From contig CAMZMU010000040.1 of the NCBI GenBank assembly GCA_947311845.1, forward strand, positions 69,607,560 to 69,671,559: a DNA stretch of 64,000 nucleotides, given 5' to 3'. A program made the translations under genes and the position numbers. Below are positions 53,792 to 64,000 of the stretch, piece after piece. The first letter of the stretch is position 1, and every line of letters starts with the position of its first letter. The notes beneath the pieces are model-generated. The model saw only the letters and a list, made by a program, of their open reading frames with translations. It was not told where the DNA came from and did no database searches. Source of the stretch: Poa pratensis (Eukaryota; Streptophyta; Magnoliopsida; Poales; Poaceae).

Positions 53792-56700
53792 TGTAACATC
53801 CCAAGTTTTTCAAAAAGTTGAAAAATCAGAAAAATTTAAAACTTTTGAAAACTATTATGTATTTTGCTTTAAAAAGGAAAATTCATGCATGCATTCATCA
53901 TCATCTTGCATTGTTTGCTTTTGGTTATTTCAAAAGTGGGAAATAAATCCCCACTTGAAAACATATTTAAGAAAATATATTAGTAGAGCATTTATGCTCC
54001 AAAATTTCTTTTGACTTTTATGTATTGTTCTGTTAATGTTGTTTGTGAATTGATTGTATTTGTTGAAATATAAATATTTGCAAAAGGTTTATCTTGTGAT
54101 ATTCAAGTTTTATTTAAGCCACCTCTGATTGTTTTAAACCTATTTTAAAGTGGACAACAAGTGTCGTATTGTTTATTAAAAACCTAGTTTGGAAATCAAA
54201 ATGATTTCTATTTGAAAAGTATGTTTGGTTGTGAATTAATTGTATGTATTGAGTTTTATTCTATTACTCACCTATTCTCTATTTTCAAGTTTTATAGTTT
54301 TGCTTTTGAAAGAAAATAATTATTTGGTTTTAAAAGTGAGTTTTGAAATCATTTTGATTTATCAAACCCCTTTTAAACTATTTGAGTTTTATACAAAATT
54401 ATTTTATTGAGTGATATTAATCATATTACTCATATTTTGCTTGGTTTAAATTATAAGCTCAAAAGGAATTTATAAAAACCCTCTAGTTTTTTTTTAAAAT
54501 GACATTATAATGTCCAAAATTCGATTCAAACGCATTTCAAAAAGTTTGTTTATTAAATGTTTGGAAAGTGTGTTTTGAGAGTTCCAAAATCAAGTGTTTG
54601 ATTTTTACAAAAATTATAGGTTTTGGTTTGAGTGAAATTGGTTTTATAAATCAAAAGATATTTGAATTTGTGTAAAAACAGAAAAGAAAAATGGTTTTCT
54701 GAAAAAAATTGCGAAGCCTAGCTATTTGGGCCAAGCCCACCTAATCTAACGCGCGTATGCGGTACTTAGCGCGGCCCATTTCCGTGTCAGCGCTCGCTGA
54801 CAGACCGGGCCCGCTTGTCAGCGCCTTCCTCGACCGAGATCGTACCGGCCTCGACGTCCGTGCACGACACGGCGTCCACCCGACGCGGCTTAGCCCCTCC
54901 CCCACGCCACCGCCCCCATAAAAAGGACCGCCTCGACGTCCGCGCCCTCAAACCACCGAAACCCTAACCCTAGACCCCGCCGCCATCGCGAATTCCGCCG
55001 ACGGAGCTCGACGCCTCCGCCGCCGTGATCCGCCGATTCCGGTGAGCACCGTCGATCTCGAGCCCTCTCTCCTGTCCCAATCTCTTTCTTACGTCCTTGC
55101 GCATCCTCTAAATTTGCGCATTATTTTTCTCCGAGCTCCAGCGCGACGTGAGCTTCCTCAACACCACCACCGGCCGCGGAAGCAGCTCCGGCAAGCGACA
55201 CAGGGAGGAGAAGGACGCCCGCGACATCATCGACCCCGTCATCAGCTTCGCCGCGACGCCCTGCACCCCGTGGTATGCGCCAAGTCCTCTCGTTCACGCT
55301 ATTTAGAACTCCGGCATAGTTCCGGCGATGGCGCCACCGTGGAACCTAGGTTTCCGGCGATGCTCCGGCTGGCGCGCCGCTCGTTTTAGGTCATTAGATC
55401 TGGGCCGTTAGGTCTGCTGCGTACGGCTTAGATCAGATCCCCAGCGCGAAGGGGTACGGGCGAATCGGAGCAAGCCACGTCGACGCCCAGTCAGCCGCCA
55501 CGTCGAAGCCTCGTCAGCGCCCCGTCAGCTCCACGTGGATCCAGATTTTCTGCGTTTTTCTATTTTAGTTTTGATTGGCGTTTTAGCAGAAAAGTCCCTG
55601 GAACTTAGATCTATCATTAATTTTTGGACCATCTTGTTTGCTTGCATTTCCTTAGAGCATTTACATAAGCATGGCATGCATAATTAAGTCCTTAGTATTA
55701 TTTTATACTTTTCACATGACTTCCTCCTTAGAAATTTTGAGGATGCATGGTAGATCTCTTGACCTCTCTAGTCAAAACCACTAAGTTAGAAATTAGTGGA
55801 AACAATGAAGAAACAAAGAAGGACTTAGCAAGAAAACAAGACTCCAGAAGCATCTCCAAGAAGAAAGTACTTAGAAGAAATCAAGAGGAAATTCATGAAG
55901 ACCAACCATCCTACCTTTTTCTAAGTCTTTCTTTCCTTCCTCTCCTTTCTTCCTACTTCATGGTGGCTAAGTTATTTGGTGCTGCCAACATCATCAAGTC
56001 TGTAGAACCATCAAGTCTACCAAATTAAATGAAGGCAAATACATCAAGTAAAACCACAAGGAAGCAAAGAGAAGAATTTTAGAAGACCAACTACTTCTTT
56101 TCTTTCTATCTCCTTTCTATTTTTGTCTCACTTTGGACAAAGGCCAAGTCCTTGGTGTTTAAGACTAAGTTGAAGATCAATGAAGCTGCAAAGGAGTTGA
56201 AGATTATTTGAAGACCAAACTTGTGAAGACTTAGAGTAGCTTTACAACCTTCAAGTGGTGGTTTTATCAAATTTATTTTATCTACCTTGACCTTGCCTTA
56301 GCTGAATGGGATAATGTTATTTTGTTGTCTCTCCCTTATTTTGTTTTGCTTGTCTTTCATACCACATTTCTTTGTATCATCCTGCATCACATGCATACCA
56401 TATTTTTCTAAGTGTTGCATTATGAATGTTTGTTTATTTGTGATTTGTTTGACTTGTTAGAAATTCCGGAGAGAGACGAAGGTGGTTGCAACTGCTACTA
56501 CTACACTTCTGTTTGCCAAGGCAAGTGGCACACCCCATAAATTTCCTAAGTATTTTTCTATGCATGACTTAGTGTATTTCTTTATATGCATGTGTAGGAT
56601 AGTATTGCTATGCTAAAACTACTATCTCCTTTACACTAGTTGTGTCTAGAATCCTCTTGATAACTTGGTAGAATTATTGATGCTATGCAAAGTTGTTTTA

Positions 56701-57715
56701 TTCAAAGCTTAAATTCTACTAAGTTAATTTATCACCTGGGTGGATTTGGGATTGCATGGCTGTCAGAGTTGAGTGTTTATTCACTTGTGGATTGCCACCC
56801 AGGATTAAAGGGACCAATGTTTCTCTAAGTGAAGTTGCTTACCATGCAGCCATTAGTCATATGGGCTCTGGCTAGATGGATTAAGTTGCGTGGACTCCTC
56901 CCGACAAGCAGATGTAGAGGATGTAGGGGAACGGGTCAAGCCGGTATGGGATGGGGAATATGCTTCTGAAAAGTCTCGTCTCAACTCTCTCCTTTTCCTT
57001 AGCACAAATTGAGTGCTTGAGGATAGTTTGGGTTTGTTGGGTCTAATGGTGAAAGTGCACAACCTCTGCAGAGTTAAAACTAAGTACTTAGCCGTGTCCC
57101 CGGTTACGGACAATTGAAGCAGCTGATCAAGGATGGCAACGGAGGCTCCCAACATCTTATTTCTCTAAGTAAAACTTGATGGGTGAACAAGGGTAGACGA
57201 GACTATGGATTTCATGCCATATTGTCTCAACATTTGAAGAAAATGTTTTACAAAGTGTTAGGCAAAATTGCTTTTATGCAAAATAGCCTTGAACTCCACC
57301 AGCCAAATATGCATATAGGTATAGAGTTATTCCATTAAGTGTCCACATAGTGTCACTTGCCAGATCCATTTTTAATGGTATCTGACCCACTCTGTTGCAA
57401 ATTTTTATTTGTTGCAGATTGTTCTGACGACGAGTAGTTTCGTTAAGGGTTTCGAGTCTGCAACCAACATGTTTTCGCCTGTGGCACATGATGATGATGG
57501 AGACTCCATGAAGATTATTATTTCCGCTGCTTTACTCTATCAAGCTAGCTTTATGCTATGCAAGTTGTAATTATTTTCCTAAGTACTGGATCATCGTGTA
57601 ATAATTGATACAATGTTGTGATATTTCATCTTAGACTGTGTGTGCAAATGAATCGATCCAGGGGTTTGCACTATACACAGGTACCTTGCCAATTTCTAAG
57701 TGCAGGTACGCTACA
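53792..57715 (+). repeat. 5' LTR of TRG-1 (3924 bp, with a 599-bp deletion)
   Basis: It starts TGTAACATCCC and ends GGTACGCTACA. The first kilobase is AT-rich, followed by a GC-rich promoter-like block with CATAAAAAGG (54917-54926) as probable TATA box and a leader with AACCCTAACCCTAG. It lacks the segment corresponding to 62002-62600 of the right LTR. It would drive transcription of the element. Short reading frames in it (for example 55042-55389) are matched in the other LTR and are not treated as genes. Confidence 0.88.
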
Positions 57716-57717
57716 GA

Positions 57718-57729
57718 TGGTATCAGAGC
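57718..57729 (+). other. Primer binding site of TRG-1
   Basis: TGGTATCAGAGC, two bases after the LTR end, matches initiator tRNA-Met. Confidence 0.92.
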
Positions 57730-57899
57730 ACTGTGTTGCCTGTAGGTTCGAAACCCTAAGTCTGGATAGAAATAGGCTGGCCATAGGAATTAAAAGCTAA
57801 TTTACTCTACTATAAAAGTTTAATCTTGTTTCTTCCTTTTCTTTTGAACTTATTCTAGTAACACTTGATCTAATCTTGTTTCCTCAAAATTCTGTTTAG

Positions 57900-58657
57900 A
57901 TGGTCCCCTTCACCTTCACGGAGATTCCGAGAGACAGCGTGACTTGTCCTTTTGGAGTTCAACTGAATGGTATCTGCAAAGATCTTGATTTGGTTCCCCC
58001 AACCTTCAAAATAAGGACGATACCCTCAGAGATAACCAATAAGCAACGCTGGGAGATTGAGACAGAGATCCTACCTGGTACTACCAGGATTCCCACCGAG
58101 GCAATTGTCTACAAGAGGTGTACCCCACCTGGGAGACTGGCCTTTGCTAGCAAAACATGAGGCACTATCACGTATCTGTGAGGAATTCTACGAGATGCTG
58201 CCCCAAAACTCTCCCTACCGTCGCTTCGGGAGGCGTAATGCTAATGGACTACCCCACTGGAGTGGAAAGGATCGCGAGAAGCTAAACCCTACAGAGCTAC
58301 AAATGGAAGATCTGGAGTTAGCAACACATATAGCTGCCACTGCACTCCATGCTGAGATGAAGATGACGGACGAGGCCAAGGTTGATTGAGGAGCAGAGGA
58401 AGGAGATCGAGACCACTATAGAAATAATAGTCTCCGAAGAATTGCAGAAGCAGAAGCGTGAGACGACCATTAAAAGACTTGAAGCTGAAAATTTGAAGCT
58501 GCTAAACAAGGTCGACAGACAGGAAGCAACGATAGCAGCCCTTCGGGAGCAATGTGCCCAACTCGCAAGGGAGTCATTCGAAGAGGAGAACTCTAGGATG
58601 AAGCGCCCTAAGACTAAGGCCTCCACCGAGTGTTCCAGCAAGAACCAGAGAGAGTAG
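57900..58657 (+). pseudogene. Upstream reading frame of TRG-1, unknown domain and coiled coil
   Basis: It starts MVPFTFTEIPRDSVTCPFGV. The frame shifts near 58120 (KRCTPPGR to GDWPLLAKHEALS) and again near 58385, then ends with a coiled coil rich in Glu/Lys and an NQRE terminus. I do not recognise a named domain; I have the impression of similar leaders in other long-LTR grass gypsy elements. It may be spliced to the Gag part, because an acceptor-like CCACAG precedes 58912. Confidence 0.6.
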
Positions 58658-58911
58658 TCACCCACCAACCCTAGAATTTTGTCAGACGACGTTAGTTTTC
58701 ATTATTGACCAACCAAAATTGTGGTATGGCAGTACTTAGGCTTGTATTTTCAGAATATCCGTTGTTACCTGGGTTTGAAGTCAAGAGAAAAGTTTGAAAG
58801 TTTAAAGTTTGTTTTGAGCTTGTTTGTGTTGTGCTATGTGAATGCTTGTATGGGTAGAAATATTTCCCTTAGAATCTGTCTATCTTATACTTATCTATTC
58901 CAAAACCCACA

Positions 58912-60058
58912 GATGCTCCCCAGAGTGCACCTGAAGACAACAACAACACCAGCACCAACAACGTTGAAGCAATGTTGCAGAAGATGATGGCAACACAAAC
59001 CCAGCTGATGACCATGATGACCCAGATCAAAGCAAATCAAAGTGAACCACCACCACCCCTAACCCATACGGATAGACTTGTCAAATTTTTAAGTCTTGAA
59101 CCCAACACGTTCCACCCTACAAATGATCCAATTATGGCAACCGACTGGCTACGATCAATAGAGAAGGATCTGATACTTTGTGAGTGCACCGACACAGAGA
59201 AAGTGAGTTTTGCATCTTATTTCTTGGAAGGACTTGCGGCTAAATGGTGGAGAACTTATCATAGCACTCACACATGTGATACTTTAACCTGGAAAGAGTT
59301 CAAGGAAGGGTTTTGTAGTGTTTACAGTTCCCCTGACATGTGGAACATGAAGCAAGAAGAGTTCCTAAACCTGAGGCAAGGGGACAGGACGCTCAAGGAG
59401 TATAGAGATGATTTCTATTCACTGTCTCGTTATGCCCCTGAAGGCATAAATATCGAGGAAGAGAGAGGAAAGTTTTCTCAAGAGACTATGTGATGAGATG
59501 AAAGTCCCTTTCACAGTCACACACGCTTGGGAGTATCAGGCCTTACTGGACCAAGCACTCATACTGGAGGATGATATCAGGAAGACTGGAAATCTGAAGA
59601 GAAAGCTAAGTATCAACAAACATCATTCTGAGCCTTCATTCAAAAGACACCATACTCCTGAGGTGAACCATAGCCACAAACAGGGGAATCACCATAATGA
59701 AGGGGGTCACCTCAAACATCGTGACCGCAATGGTGGATCCAATGGAAGCAATGGAGACCACAAGAAAAACATCAGTCATATCACCTGTTTCACCTGCAGG
59801 AAGCAAGGACATTACTCTACTGAGTGCCCAGATAGCAAACTCCAGAACAACCCCCACAAGAAAGACATCAGCCAAGTGATTTGCTATAAGTGCAAAAAAA
59901 TGGGACATTATATAAGTGATTGCCCTGAATGGAAGGAAGAAGGAGCTGCCAAGCCCAACCCATTCAAGGGAGGACATGCGAACCATATCCATGTGGAAGG
60001 AAACTACAATGAGCCTAAAAGGGTGAACGGTACGTTCTCAATAAAGTTTGCACCTTGA
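58912..60058 (+). pseudogene. Gag of TRG-1 with two CCHC zinc knuckles, one-base frameshift
   Basis: Gag would form the particle and bind RNA. The capsid-like part has LSLEPNTFHPTNDP, DWLRSIEKDL, FLEGLAAKWWRTY and LRQGDRTLKEYRDDF. One extra T in a run near 59474 ends the first frame at 59493. Removing the shift conceptually lets the protein continue with LCDEMKVPFTVTHAWEY. The knuckles CFTCRKQGHYSTEC and CYKCKKMGHYISDC (both C-x2-C-x4-H-x4-C) lie near 59785-59930. The stop is at 60056-60058, and the right LTR begins 116 bases later with no pol. Confidence 0.88.
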
Positions 60059-60174
60059 AGTTCGACTACCAACAAAATTCCTTTTAAGGATGGTAGCCAC
60101 CGAGTTATCCCAGTCACAACCTTTTGCTAGCCTTTCCGAATCTCGGGACGAGATTCCTTTTAAGGGTGGTAGTA

Positions 60175-63100
60175 TGTAACATCCCAAGTTTTTCAAAAAG
60201 TTGAAAAATCAGAAAAATTTAAAACTTTTGAAAACTATTATTATTTTGCTTTAAAAAGGAAAATTCATGCATGCATTCATCATCATCTTGCATTGTTTGC
60301 TTTTGGTTATTTCAAAAGTGGGAAATAAATCCCCACTTGAAAACATATTTAAGAAAATATATTAGTAGAGCATTTATGCTCCAAAATTTTCTTTTGACTT
60401 TTATGTATTGTTCTGTTAATGTTGTTTGTGAATTGATTGTATTTGTTGAAATATAAATATTTGCAAAAGGTTTATCTTGTGATATTCAAGTTTTATTTAA
60501 GCCACCTCTGATTGTTTTAAACCTATTTTAAAGTGGACAACAAGTGTCGTATTGTTTCTTAAAAACCTAGTTTGGAAATCAAAATGATTTCTATTTGAAA
60601 AGTATGTTTGGTTGTGAATTAATTGTATGTATTGAGTTTTATTCTATTACTCACCTATTCTCTAGTTTCAAGTTTTATAGTTTTGCTTTTGAAAGAAAAT
60701 AATTATTTGGTTTTTAAAGTGAGTTTTGAAATCATTTTGATTTATCAAACCCCTTTTAAACTATTTGAGTTTTATACAAAATTATTTTATTGAGTGATAT
60801 TAATCATATTACTCATATTTTGCTTGGTTTAAATTATAAGTTCAAAAGGAATTTATAAAAACCCTCTAGTTTTTTTTAAAATGACATTATAATGTCCAAA
60901 ATTCGATTGAAACACATTTCAAAAAGTTTGTTTATAAAATGTTTGGAAAGTGTGTTTTGAGAGTTCCAAAATCAAGTGTTTGATTTTTACAAAAATTATA
61001 GGTTTTGGTTTGAGTGAAATTGGTTTTATAAATCAAAAGATATTTGAATTTGTGTAAATACAGAAAAGAAAAATGGTTTTCTGAAAAAAATTGCGAAGCC
61101 TAGCTATTTGGGCCAAGCCCACCTAATCTAACGCACGTATGCGGTACTTAGCGCGGCCCATTTCCGTGTCAGCGCTCGCTGACAGACCGGGCCCGCTTGT
61201 CAGCGCCTTCCTCGACCGAGATCGTACCGGCCTCGACGTCCGTGCACGACACGGCGTCCACCCGACGCGGCTTAGCCCCTCCCCCACGCCACCGCCCCCA
61301 TAAAAAGGACCGCCTCGACGTCCGCGCCCTCAAACCACCGAAACCCTAACCCTAGACCCCGCCGCCATCGCGAATTCCGCCGACGGAGCTCGACGCCACC
61401 GCCGCCGTGATCCGCCGATTCCGGTGAGCACCGTCGATCTTGAGCCCTCTCTCCTGTCCCAATCTATTTCTTACGTCCTTGCGCATCCTCTAAATTTGCG
61501 CATTATTTTTCTCCGAGCTCCAGCGCGACGTGAGCTTCCTCAACACCACCACCGGCCGCGGAAGCAGCTCCGGCAAGCGACACAGGGAGGAGAAGGACGC
61601 CCGCGACATCATCGACCCCGTCATCAGCTTCGCCGGGACGCCCTGCACCCCGTGGTATGCGCCAAGTCCTCTCGTTCACGCTATTTAGAACTCCGGCATA
61701 GTTCCGGCGATGGCGCCACCGTGGAACCTAGGTTTCCGGCGATGCTCCGGCCGGCGCGCCGCTCGTTTTAGGTCATTAGATCTGGGCCGTTAGATCTGCT
61801 GCGTACGGCTTAGATCAGATCCCCAGCGCGAAGGGGTACGGGCGAATCGGAGCAAGCCACGTCGACGCCCAGTCAGCCGCCACGTCGAAGCCTCGTCAGC
61901 GCCCCGTCAGCTCCACGTGGATCCAGATTTTCTGCGTTTTTCTATTTTAGTTTTGATTGGCGTTTTAGCAGAAAAGTCCCTGGAATTTAGATCTATCATT
62001 AATTTTTATTGGCTCGGCCAAATTTTACAAATTTTATATTTTTGAAAACCTCTGGACTTGTAGAAACTTTTGGCATAGTTATTTTTAGGTTTTGTCGATT
62101 TTAAATTAGTTAATTTTTAAAAGTGGTTTAAATAGTATTTTGGCTATAAATTGAGTTTAAAAATAGATTTTTGAGCAAACTCTTTTGCAATAGTTTTGTA
62201 GGCCTAAGTATTGGCCGTAGGATTAATCTATTATTTTCGTAGAATTGTTTTTCTATGTTTTATTATGTATATTGGTTTATTGCTTTTTAGGGGTTATTTT
62301 ATTAAGTAAAGTATTTTAAAATTTGGTCTCCACATTTTTTTTTGACAAGAAAATTTAGCTAAGTTATTATGACCATGTTAGATGCAAAATAACTTGGAAA
62401 TATTCCACCCCTCCCACAAAAGTGTTATTTCTTCCTTAGAAATTATTTGGATAAAATTTTAATAATACTTTTCCTTAGCAAAAATTAGCACCTCTTAAAT
62501 TGGTTTACTTTTCCTTAGGATTATTTTTGACTTATTGTCTTAACCTTTATTTCCCTTAGTGGAAATTTCGAATCTTATGTTGTGACCTTGGTCCTTAGTC
62601 ATTTTTGGACCATCTTGTTTGCTTGCATTTCCTTAGAGCATTTACATAAGCATGGCATGCATAATTAAGTCCTTAGTATTATTTTATACTTTTCACATGA
62701 CTTCCTCCTTAGAAATTTTGAGGATGCATGGTAGATCTCTTGACCTCTCTAGTCAAAACCACTAAGTTAGAAATTAGTGGAAACAATGAAGAAACAAAGA
62801 AGGACTTAGCAAGAAAACAAGACTCCAGAAGCATCTCCAAGAAGAAAGTACTTAGAAGAAATCAAGAGGAAATTCATGAAGACCAACCATCCTACCTTTT
62901 TCTAAGTCTTTCTTTCCTTCCTCTCCTTTCTTCCTACTTCATGGTGGCTAAGTTATTTGGTGCTGCCAACATCATCAAGTCTGTAGAACCATCAAGTCTA
63001 CCAAATTAAATGAAGGCAAATACATCAAGTAAAACCACAAGGAAGCAAAGAGAAGAATTTTAGAAGACCAACTACTTCTTTTCTTTCTATCTCCTTTCTA

Positions 63101-64000
63101 TTTTTGTCTCACTTTGGACAAAGGCCAAGTCCTTGGTGTTTAAGACTAAGTTGAAGATCAATGAAGCTGCAAAGGAGTTGAAGATTATTTGAAGACCAAA
63201 CTTGTGAAGACTTAGAGTAGCTTTACAACCTTCAAGTGGTGGTTTTATCAAATTTATTTTATTCTACCTTGACCTTGCCTTAGCTGAATGGGATAATGTT
63301 ATTTTGTTGTCTCTCCCTTATTTTGTTTTGCTTGTCTTTCATACCACATTTCTTTGTATCATCCTGCATCACATGCATACCATATTTTTCTAAGTGTTGC
63401 ATTATGAATGTTTGTTTATTTGTGATTTGTTTGACTTGTTAGAAATTCCGGAGAGAGACGAAGGTGGTTGCAACTGCTACTACTACACTTCTGTTTGCCA
63501 AGGCAAGTGGCACACCCCATAAATTTCCTAAGTATTTTTCTATGCATGACTTAGTGTATTTCTTTATATGCATGTGTAGGATAGTATTGCTATGCTAAAA
63601 CTACTATCTCCTTTACACTAGTTGTGTCTAGAATCCTCTTGATAACTTGGTAGAATTATTGATGCCATGCAAAGTTGTTTTATTCAAAGCTTAAATTCTA
63701 CTAAGTTAATTTATCACCTGGGTGGATTTGGGATTGCATGGCTGTCAGAGTTGAGTGTTTATTCACTTGTGGATTGCCACCCAGGATTAAAGGGACCAAT
63801 GTTTCTCTAAGTGAAGTTGCTTACCGTGCAGCCATTAGTCATATGGGCTCTGGCTAGATGGATTAAGTTGCGTGGACTCCTCCCGGCTTGACAAGCAGAT
63901 GTAGAGGATGTAGGAGGGAACGGGTCAAGCCGGTATGGAATGGGGAATATGCTTCTGAAAAGTCTCGTCTCAACTCTCTCCTTTTCCTTAGCACAAATTG
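60175..64000 (+). repeat. 3' LTR of TRG-1 (at least 3826 bp, runs off the window)
   Basis: It is nearly identical to 53792-57715 with scattered single-base differences. It contains about 599 bases (62002-62600) absent from the left copy. By comparison the full LTR should be about 4.5 kb and end roughly 0.7 kb past the window. Confidence 0.9.

Larger units (their letters stand above)
53792..64000 (+). mobile_element. TRG-1, long-LTR gag-only retrotransposon (TR-GAG-like), right end outside window
   Basis: The left LTR (53792-57715) and right LTR (from 60175) start with the same TGTAACATCCCAAG. A TGGTATCAGAGC primer site follows the left LTR. The 2.46-kb internal region carries only Gag and an upstream reading frame, with no protease, reverse transcriptase or integrase. 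GCATC at 53787-53791 is the candidate target duplication. The two-knuckle Gag suggests a Ty3/gypsy parent. It inserted into the CACTA element. Confidence 0.88.

Noticed and set aside
54961..54975. Telomere-like AACCCTAACCCTAG
   Set aside because: Only two units, within the LTR leader and repeated in the other LTR; AACCCTA-type sequence is common in plant leaders.
55042..55389. Small gene in the TRG-1 LTR (repeated at 61424-61771)
   Set aside because: Both copies lie inside LTRs, downstream of the TATA-like site, with non-ATG starts and no domain.
55747..56028. 93-codon frame repeated at 62728-63009
   Set aside because: It is identical because it is LTR sequence; Lys-rich then hydrophobic composition gives no family match.
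1..64000. CRISPR array, integron, phage or bacterial island
   Set aside because: Introns, plant LTR elements and a MADS-box gene show this is a plant nuclear region; the tandem repeats lack regular unique spacers of CRISPR size.

Overview
The window is plant nuclear DNA, almost certainly from a pooid grass (wheat, barley, oat or ryegrass side of the grasses). The evidence is an intact grass-type SEPALLATA3-like MADS-box gene, a Stowaway MITE of the usual grass CTCCCTCC type inside it, and dense nesting of large LTR retrotransposons and a CACTA transposon around it. I cannot name the species. No tRNA, rRNA, CRISPR array or bacterial-type operon is visible.

Layout. 1-38077 is one nest of retrotransposons. 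A Copia element of the BARE/Angela type (minus strand, 11351-38077 when nested) is the oldest layer. Three Ty3/gypsy elements of the Tat type, all minus strand, are inserted in it: Tat-1 (1-11350, left end outside the window) in its 3' LTR, Tat-2 (13671-27023, flanked by the 5-bp duplication CACTA) in its internal region, and Tat-3 (30931-37563, duplication ATCCC) in its 5' LTR. Tat-1 and Tat-2 carry a long intron-containing gene on the opposite (plus) strand between integrase and the 3' LTR. Tat-3 has lost integrase and that gene. By eye the Copia LTR pieces differ at about 3 % of sites and the Tat-2 and Tat-3 LTR pairs at about 1 %, which fits the nesting order.

38078-46992 is a low-copy island holding the only clear host gene, a SEP3-like (rice OsMADS7/45-type) MADS-box gene in eight exons at 41127-45994, with a complete 246-residue reading frame, a 1.9-kb first intron, a tandem duplication in intron 3 and a Stowaway MITE in the last intron.

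46993-53791 is a CACTA (En/Spm) transposon whose right end was cut off by a later insertion. Its left end has palindromic subterminal repeats. It then carries an intact single-exon DEDDy 3'-5' exonuclease gene with its own TATA box, an intact tail-to-tail partner gene of unknown function, and a decayed transposon protein gene ending in a Ulp1-like protease region without its catalytic histidine. No TNP2-type transposase is visible.

53792-64000 is a gypsy-like element with very long LTRs (3.9 kb left, about 4.5 kb inferred full length) and only a Gag region with two CCHC knuckles inside. It looks like a non-autonomous TR-GAG type element. Its right end lies outside the window.

Most promising observations: the exonuclease and partner gene riding in the CACTA element; Gag frames in all three Tat families that run from an ATG in the LTR through the primer binding site; the dual RNase H arrangement with a degenerate first domain; and polypurine-tract-like motifs scattered through the Tat antisense-gene regions.
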